Source: CBDBCU01 sp965243185
Lineage (GTDB): Bacteria; Chloroflexota; Dehalococcoidia; Lucifugimonadales; UBA3495
Direction of reading: 5' to 3'
Assembly (NCBI GenBank): GCA_965243185.1
Contig: OZ251531.1
Coordinates: 3,224,001-3,288,000 of the forward strand
Length of the DNA stretch: 64,000 nt
Each line of letters opens with the position of its first letter. Position 1 is the stretch's first letter. Below are positions 59,717 through 64,000 of this stretch, piece after piece. Under the pieces are notes generated by a model. It saw nothing but the letters and a program-made list of their open reading frames with translations. It did not search any database and had not been told where the DNA came from. A program made the position numbers and the translations under genes.

Positions 59717-60490
59717 CTACACCGCCATTATGTGATACCCGGCATCCACCGGGATGATGGAGCCGGTGATGCCGCTGGACAAATCGCTGCACAGGAACAG
59801 GGCGGTTTTGGCTACTTCCGCGGCGTTGATGTTGCGTTGCAAGGGCGCCCGTTCCGCGTGGATTTTTTTCATATCCAGAAAGCCGTGGATCCCCCGGGCC
59901 GCCAGGGTATCCAACGGCCCGGCGGAAATGGCGTTGACCCGGATATTCTGCTCCCCAAACTCGGCCGCCAGCTGCCGAACGCTATGCTCCAGGGCCGCCT
60001 TGGCTGTCCCCATCACATTGTAGCCGGGATAGACCTTCTGCGATGCCTGAAAGGTCATCGTGATGACGCTGCCGCCGCCGGTCATCAGCGGCGCGGCGTA
60101 TTTTACTAGGGGAATCAGCGTATAGGCGCTCACATCCAGCGCAACGCGAAACCCTTCCCGCCCGGTGTCGGCAAAGCGTCCCGCCAAATCCTCCCGCTGC
60201 GCGTAGGCAATGCTATGCACCAGAAAGGAAATCTCCCCAAAGGCGTCCCCCAACTGCTCAAACACCGCCGCAATCTGCTCATCCTCGGCGGCGTCGCAGG
60301 GCAAAATCAGCGAATCGTCCAGCGTAGCCGCCAACCGCGCCACCCGGTCTTTCAGCCGGTCATTCTGATAGGTAAAAGCCAGTTGCGCCCCGGCTTCCCC
60401 CAGCAGCCGGGCAATGGCCCAAGCAATACTGCGGTCATTAGCCACGCCGAAAACTATTCCCTTCTGGCCGCTCAGGTCAATCGGATACAA
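59717..60490 (-). CDS. fabI: Enoyl-[acyl-carrier-protein] reductase (FabI type)
   Basis: A protein of 257 residues. TTG 60490 is preceded by GGGGGAGG, and the start (YPIDLSGQKGIVFGVANDRS) is typical. SDR marks are the IAWAIARLLGEAGAQL helix, SIAYAQREDL and the catalytic Tyr-x6-Lys in GYNVMGTAKAALEH. It catalyses the last reduction step of each fatty-acid elongation cycle. It is the last gene of the F420-associated operon, 43 nt after the LLM gene. Co-transcription with cofactor F420 genes may be incidental. Confidence 0.93.
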   Translation of the reverse strand: MYPIDLSGQKGIVFGVANDRSIAWAIARLLGEAGAQLAFTYQNDRLKDRVARLAATLDDSLILPCDAAEDEQIAAVFEQLGDAFGEISFLVHSIAYAQREDLAGRFADTGREGFRVALDVSAYTLIPLVKYAAPLMTGGGSVITMTFQASQKVYPGYNVMGTAKAALEHSVRQLAAEFGEQNIRVNAISAGPLDTLAARGIHGFLDMKKIHAERAPLQRNINAAEVAKTALFLCSDLSSGITGSIIPVDAGYHIMAV

Positions 60491-60533
60491 AAACCTACCT
60501 CCCCCGGTAGCTGATATTGTCGGCCGGCTTTCT

Positions 60534-61526
60534 TTACCGAAACGCCGGCGCCACTTTTTCCAGAAAATCTTTAAGCTGGCGCTCCGGGTCAAAGGACGCC
60601 AACCGCACGATAACCGTCTGCGCCCCGGCCGCGGCATACTCGGCAATGCGCTCTTGCACCCGTTCCGGGTCGCCAAAAGGCCCCCAACGGCGTCCCCAGA
60701 TGTTGGCTCCATAGTAGCCCAGCAGATACCGCTCCGCTTCCGCCGCCGCCCGCCCGCTATCGGTGTCCATATTCACCGTCAGGTACATCACCTGTTCCAG
60801 TACCTTCGGATTGCGGCCTAATTCGGCGGCCTTTTCCTGCACCTTGGCAACTACCTGGGCATATTCCTCCGGGGTGTCGGAAATGGAAATAATGCCGTCC
60901 GCCAACTCCGCCGCCCGCCGGATTTGCGACTCCCGCGCTTTAGCCCGCCAGTGGCAAGCCAAGAGCAGCGGAATCCCGCCGGTCTGCGTCGGCTTGGGGC
61001 CAACGGCAACTCCATCCAAGTTGAAATGCCGCCCGGCAAAAGTTACCGGCTCCGTCCCGCCCAACCCTTTGACAATCCGCGCCATTTCCTCCAGCCGACT
61101 CGCCCGCCGCGTTTCCGCCACCCCGGCCGCTTGCCATTCCCGTTGCTGCTCATCATTAAAAGCGCCGCCGACCCCGGCGGCAATCAGCAACCGCCCTTTA
61201 GCAATCAAATCCACCGTAGCCAAAGTTTGCGCCAGCAGTACCGGATGCCGCAATGCCATCAGCAACACCGCCGTTCCCAGCCGCGCCCGTTCCGTAACCG
61301 CCGCCACCGCCGCCAGAGTAGCCAGCGGCTCCATTCGCGGCTTGGCCGTCAAGCTGTCGCCCACCCACAGGGAATCCAAGCCGCCGGCCTCGGCCTGCCG
61401 CGCCAGGTTCAGTATCCGGTCGGCATCCGCCGGCGGATTAGCTCCCAGCAGTAAGCCCCGGGTCGGCAGCAGCAAGCCCAATTTCACCGAGCCGGCTGGC
61501 CCAGCGTCAGATTGCGGTAGGGTCAC
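60534..61526 (-). CDS. LLM-class oxidoreductase, possibly F420-dependent
   Basis: A 330-residue luciferase-like protein. The GTG start follows GGGAAG and overlaps cofC by 20 nt. Family sequence includes AEAGGLDSLWVGDSLTAKPR, RLGTAVLLMALRHPVLLAQT and GRLLIAAGVGGAFNDEQQRE. Translational coupling to the F420 genes suggests that it uses F420H2 and not FMN. That is inference from context. The substrate is unknown. Confidence 0.85.
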   Translation of the reverse strand: MTLPQSDAGPAGSVKLGLLLPTRGLLLGANPPADADRILNLARQAEAGGLDSLWVGDSLTAKPRMEPLATLAAVAAVTERARLGTAVLLMALRHPVLLAQTLATVDLIAKGRLLIAAGVGGAFNDEQQREWQAAGVAETRRASRLEEMARIVKGLGGTEPVTFAGRHFNLDGVAVGPKPTQTGGIPLLLACHWRAKARESQIRRAAELADGIISISDTPEEYAQVVAKVQEKAAELGRNPKVLEQVMYLTVNMDTDSGRAAAEAERYLLGYYGANIWGRRWGPFGDPERVQERIAEYAAAGAQTVIVRLASFDPERQLKDFLEKVAPAFR

Positions 61527-62202
61527 CTTCCCTCCTCAACGGTTCCCATTCCTCTTGAGCCAAGGGATGTTTGCCCGGCGTCAAACGCCGCTGAAAGCCC
61601 GGCTCTTTCTGCTCGAAAAAGTCCAAGTCTTCGAGAATATCCAAGTCAAACCCCAGCCCTTCGCTGTAGCACATCGCTACCGAAATTCCCAGCTTGGCCG
61701 CTTGGCTCAAATGCTTGGGAAAGCTGCGATTGCCCAGCTCCGGCTTGAACGCCAAACCCGGCGGTATCAAAATGCCGTTGGTGCCGCTGTCCCGCCGCGC
61801 CGGCGCCAGCACGATGTTGCGCCCGTGGCCGGCGGAACGCAGCAGGCTGGTCAAATCGCTCGGCTTCAGAAAGGGCAAATCCCCCGGCAGGTACAGCGCC
61901 GAATAGCCGCGCTGGGACGCCTTGTCAAAGGATTTGTCCATCGTATCGTTCAGGTTGCGCCCCAAATCCTCCATCCACAAGCCGTCAAAATTGCGCGCCA
62001 GATTGCGGATGCGCCAGTCGCCGCCCACCACCCAGAAAACTTCAATGGAAGCCCCCTTAACCGCCATCAGCACCCGCCGCAGCATCCCGATGACCAAGTC
62101 GCCCCGTTCCTCCTCAGTCAACCGCCGGGACAGCCGCGTCTTGCAGTCGGCCAGCGGCTTCATCGGTATGATGGGAACAACGCTGCTTTCATCCACGCTC
62201 AT
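61507..62202 (-). CDS. cofC: 2-phospho-L-lactate guanylyltransferase (CofC)
   Basis: A 231-residue nucleotidyltransferase. It starts VVPIIPMKPLADCKTRLSRR, a CofC signature in which Lys and Arg bind GTP. SALYLPGDLPFLKPSDLTSL and LAPARRDSGTNGILIPPG complete the motif set. It activates phospholactate (or phosphoenolpyruvate in some bacteria) with GTP for the CofD step. It overlaps cofD upstream by 14 nt and the LLM gene downstream by 20 nt, so the three are one translational unit. Confidence 0.9.
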   Translation of the reverse strand: MSVDESSVVPIIPMKPLADCKTRLSRRLTEEERGDLVIGMLRRVLMAVKGASIEVFWVVGGDWRIRNLARNFDGLWMEDLGRNLNDTMDKSFDKASQRGYSALYLPGDLPFLKPSDLTSLLRSAGHGRNIVLAPARRDSGTNGILIPPGLAFKPELGNRSFPKHLSQAAKLGISVAMCYSEGLGFDLDILEDLDFFEQKEPGFQRRLTPGKHPLAQEEWEPLRREGDPTAI

Positions 62203-63154
62203 TGCCGCCTCTCAATTCCAGAATAAACCGCGCCAACGCCCGCTTATCCTCCTCCGTCTCCATAATTATCGGCGCGCTGACCGCCCGCATCCCCAATTCC
62301 CCAATCGCCGGAGCCAAGGCCGCATCCCGCTCATCCATCAGGAAAACATCACATAGCCCCCGATACAGCCGGGCTACGCCCAAAGCCGTTGCCGCATAAC
62401 CCAACCCGTCCATCAGCCGCGCCGCCGGCCCGGACACCGCCGCGCCGCCCACGATGGGACTGACCGCCGCCCGCCAACGCTTGCCCGATACCGCCGCCAA
62501 CTGCTCCCGAACTCCCGGCACCGCCAGCATTGGCCCCAAGCTCAGCAGCGGATTCGACGGACAAAGCACTACCACCTCCGCCGCCGCCAACGCCGCCGCA
62601 AAACCGGCTGATGGCTTGGCATCATCCGCGCCCTGATACCTTACCCCGCTGACCGCCGGCTGACTCCGCTCCCGTACAAAATACTCCTGCATGGTCAGCT
62701 CCCCGGCCGCTGTCGTCAGAAAAGTCCGCACCGGGTCCTCCGACATTGGAACTATCCGCTGCCTTACTCCCAGCCGCCGGCTCAGTTCCGCCGTTACTTC
62801 CGAGAGCGTAGCCCCTTCCCGCAACAGTTGGGTACGCCGGATATGCGTTGCCAAGTCCCGGTCGCCCAGGTTAAACCAGGTTTCCGCCCCGTAACGGCCC
62901 AGCATTGCCAACCCGTGAAAGGTATCCCCGGCCAGGCCCCAGCCGGTTTCCCGGTTGGACAACCCGGCTAGAGTATATAGCATTGTATCCAGGTCGGGGG
63001 AAATGTGCAGGCCGTGGAAGCCGTCATCATCCCCGGTGTTCACCGCCACCGTCAACTGCTCCGGCTCCAGAACTTGCGCCAGCCCCCAAACCAGCTTGGC
63101 GCCGCCCACACCGCCGGCCAGAGCCAGCACCGTTCCCTGAAATGTCGCCGCCAA
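62189..63154 (-). CDS. cofD: 2-phospho-L-lactate transferase (CofD)
   Basis: A 321-residue enzyme that transfers the phospholactyl-type group from the CofC product to the deazaflavin FO, forming F420-0 or a dehydro form. Signatures are VLALAGGVGGAKLVWGLAQV, NTGDDDGFHGLHISPDLDT and VVVLCPSNPLLSLGPMLAVP. The start is probably TTG 63154, five bases after the cofH stop. CofE, which adds glutamates, is not in the window. Confidence 0.93.
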   Translation of the reverse strand: MAATFQGTVLALAGGVGGAKLVWGLAQVLEPEQLTVAVNTGDDDGFHGLHISPDLDTMLYTLAGLSNRETGWGLAGDTFHGLAMLGRYGAETWFNLGDRDLATHIRRTQLLREGATLSEVTAELSRRLGVRQRIVPMSEDPVRTFLTTAAGELTMQEYFVRERSQPAVSGVRYQGADDAKPSAGFAAALAAAEVVVLCPSNPLLSLGPMLAVPGVREQLAAVSGKRWRAAVSPIVGGAAVSGPAARLMDGLGYAATALGVARLYRGLCDVFLMDERDAALAPAIGELGMRAVSAPIIMETEEDKRALARFILELRGGNERG

Positions 63155-63159
63155 ATCGC

Positions 63160-64000
63160 CTAACCCGTTGCCATGCCGGCCGCCGCCCCGGAACGGGACC
63201 CTTGCCGGGGATGCTCAAACCGGAAAGTGTCCAAATTGACCAGTTTCCGGTAGGAGCCAAAGATTTCCTCCACATTGTCCCCCACCAAATCCAGCGGATC
63301 CAGAGGCGCGTCGTCCTCGTCAAAAACCCGCTTCAACTGGTAGGTAGTGTAACGCTCGGCGGGAATACGCCTGGCTTCCCGAATCATCCGCCGAAACTCT
63401 CCCGGCCGCATCAGCTGCCCATGCTGGGCCCCCGCCGAAGTGGATATGCTTTCGTTAATCAGAGTGCCGCCCAAATCATTCACCCCCACCGTCAGCAGCA
63501 GTTGGGAAAGGCGGTTGCCTTCCTTGACCCACGACGCCTGAATGTTGGGTATCCAGTTGTTCAGCATAATCCGGGCAATGGCGTGCATCTTGATAACATC
63601 CATCCCGGTCGGCCCCGGCCGCACCGCCGGCAACAAGCCCTTCAGATACATCGGCGCTTCGCTGTTCACAAAGCTCAGCGGCACAAACTCGGTAAAACCC
63701 CCGGTATCCTTCTGAATATCCCGCAGCAAAGCCAAATGCCGCGCCAAATGCTCCGCCGTTTCCAGATGCCCGAACATCACGGTGGAAGTAGTCGGAATCC
63801 CCAACTCGTGGGCGGTGGTAATTACCTCGACCCACTGCTCCACGCTGATCCGCCCCGGCGATATGCGGTCTCTCAACTCTTGGTCCAGCACTTCCGCCGA
63901 AGTCCCCGGCAGACTGCCCACTCCGGCATCCTGCAACCCCCGCAGATACTCCCGGATGGTGCAGCGGGAGCGCACGGAGCCGTACAGCACTTCCTCCGGG
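63160..64000 (-). CDS. cofH: FO synthase subunit 2 (CofH) or CofH half of FbiC, C-terminal part
   Basis: The frame is open at the window edge, so the N-terminus with the radical-SAM CxxxCxxC is missing. The visible ~280 residues match CofH: LPGTSAEVLDQELRDRISPG, TSTVMFGHLETAEHLARHLA, FVPLSFVNSEAPMY, KMHAIARIMLNNWIPNIQAS and GVNDLGGTLINESISTSAGA. It joins a pyrimidine intermediate to tyrosine to build the F420 chromophore. Whether it is separate or fused to CofG cannot be seen. It begins the cofH-cofD-cofC-LLM-fabI run. Confidence 0.9.
   Translation of the reverse strand, partial: PEEVLYGSVRSRCTIREYLRGLQDAGVGSLPGTSAEVLDQELRDRISPGRISVEQWVEVITTAHELGIPTTSTVMFGHLETAEHLARHLALLRDIQKDTGGFTEFVPLSFVNSEAPMYLKGLLPAVRPGPTGMDVIKMHAIARIMLNNWIPNIQASWVKEGNRLSQLLLTVGVNDLGGTLINESISTSAGAQHGQLMRPGEFRRMIREARRIPAERYTTYQLKRVFDEDDAPLDPLDLVGDNVEEIFGSYRKLVNLDTFRFEHPRQGSRSGAAAGMATG

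Overview
The window is high-GC DNA with short operons, many GTG/TTG starts and good Shine-Dalgarno sites. Several features together suggest an uncultivated member of the Chloroflexota (Dehalococcoidia/SAR202-like). These are F420 biosynthesis genes (cofH-cofD-cofC), LLM flavin/F420 oxidoreductases, paired CaiB/BaiF CoA-transferases, a GMC oxidoreductase and an archaeal-type FBP aldolase/phosphatase. This placement is inference from gene content; no rRNA is present.

Layout. 0-4.4 kb: end of a Pro/Thr-rich surface protein, then a peptide-type ABC transporter (binding protein and two permeases). 4.5-4.8 kb: tRNA-His and tRNA-Arg. 5-17 kb: housekeeping genes (FKBP, YbaK-like deacylase, HtrA, DUF255, aspS, aminotransferase), a membrane glycosyltransferase split at a run of 20 C, and FBP aldolase/phosphatase. 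17-19 kb: a HEPN + DUF262 pair. 19-23 kb: a long, promoter-driven, hairpin-rich leader and metH. 23.2-25.5 kb: two divergent ribbon-helix-helix genes with palindromic operators and two small lipoproteins. 25.6-32.4 kb: acyl-CoA/CoA-transferase genes, a PD-(D/E)XK-like protein and a D-aminoacylase-type hydrolase. 32.5-34.9 kb: panD with two methyltransferases, a possible beta-alanine betaine operon. 35-37.5 kb: ilvB under a T-box leader. 37.6-40.6 kb: an Hsp70-like protein coupled to a coiled-coil, possibly GrpE-like partner. 41.7-55.3 kb: an island rich in DNA methyltransferases and HNH nucleases, interleaved with pepC, cysteine desulfurase and an LLM oxidoreductase. 55-64 kb: membrane proteins, GMC oxidoreductase, an RTX-like protein, a TPR protein, fabI and the F420 cluster.

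The most notable structure is a 4,723-bp transposon at 43151-47873. It has perfect 24-bp terminal inverted repeats and an 8-bp target duplication (ATAAAATA), and it encodes an IS1595-family transposase. It interrupts a DNA methyltransferase gene; removing the element and one target copy restores a 294-codon frame exactly. The partner HNH restriction gene carries an in-frame TAG, so both halves of that restriction-modification pair are damaged. The transposon carries its own methyltransferase-HNH fusion. The 5' end of that gene holds eight perfect 14-bp tandem repeats that put the likely start out of frame; nine or six copies would restore it. With the poly-C tract in the glycosyltransferase this gives two candidate repeat-controlled (phase-variable) genes. 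Both copy numbers could be affected by sequencing or assembly error.
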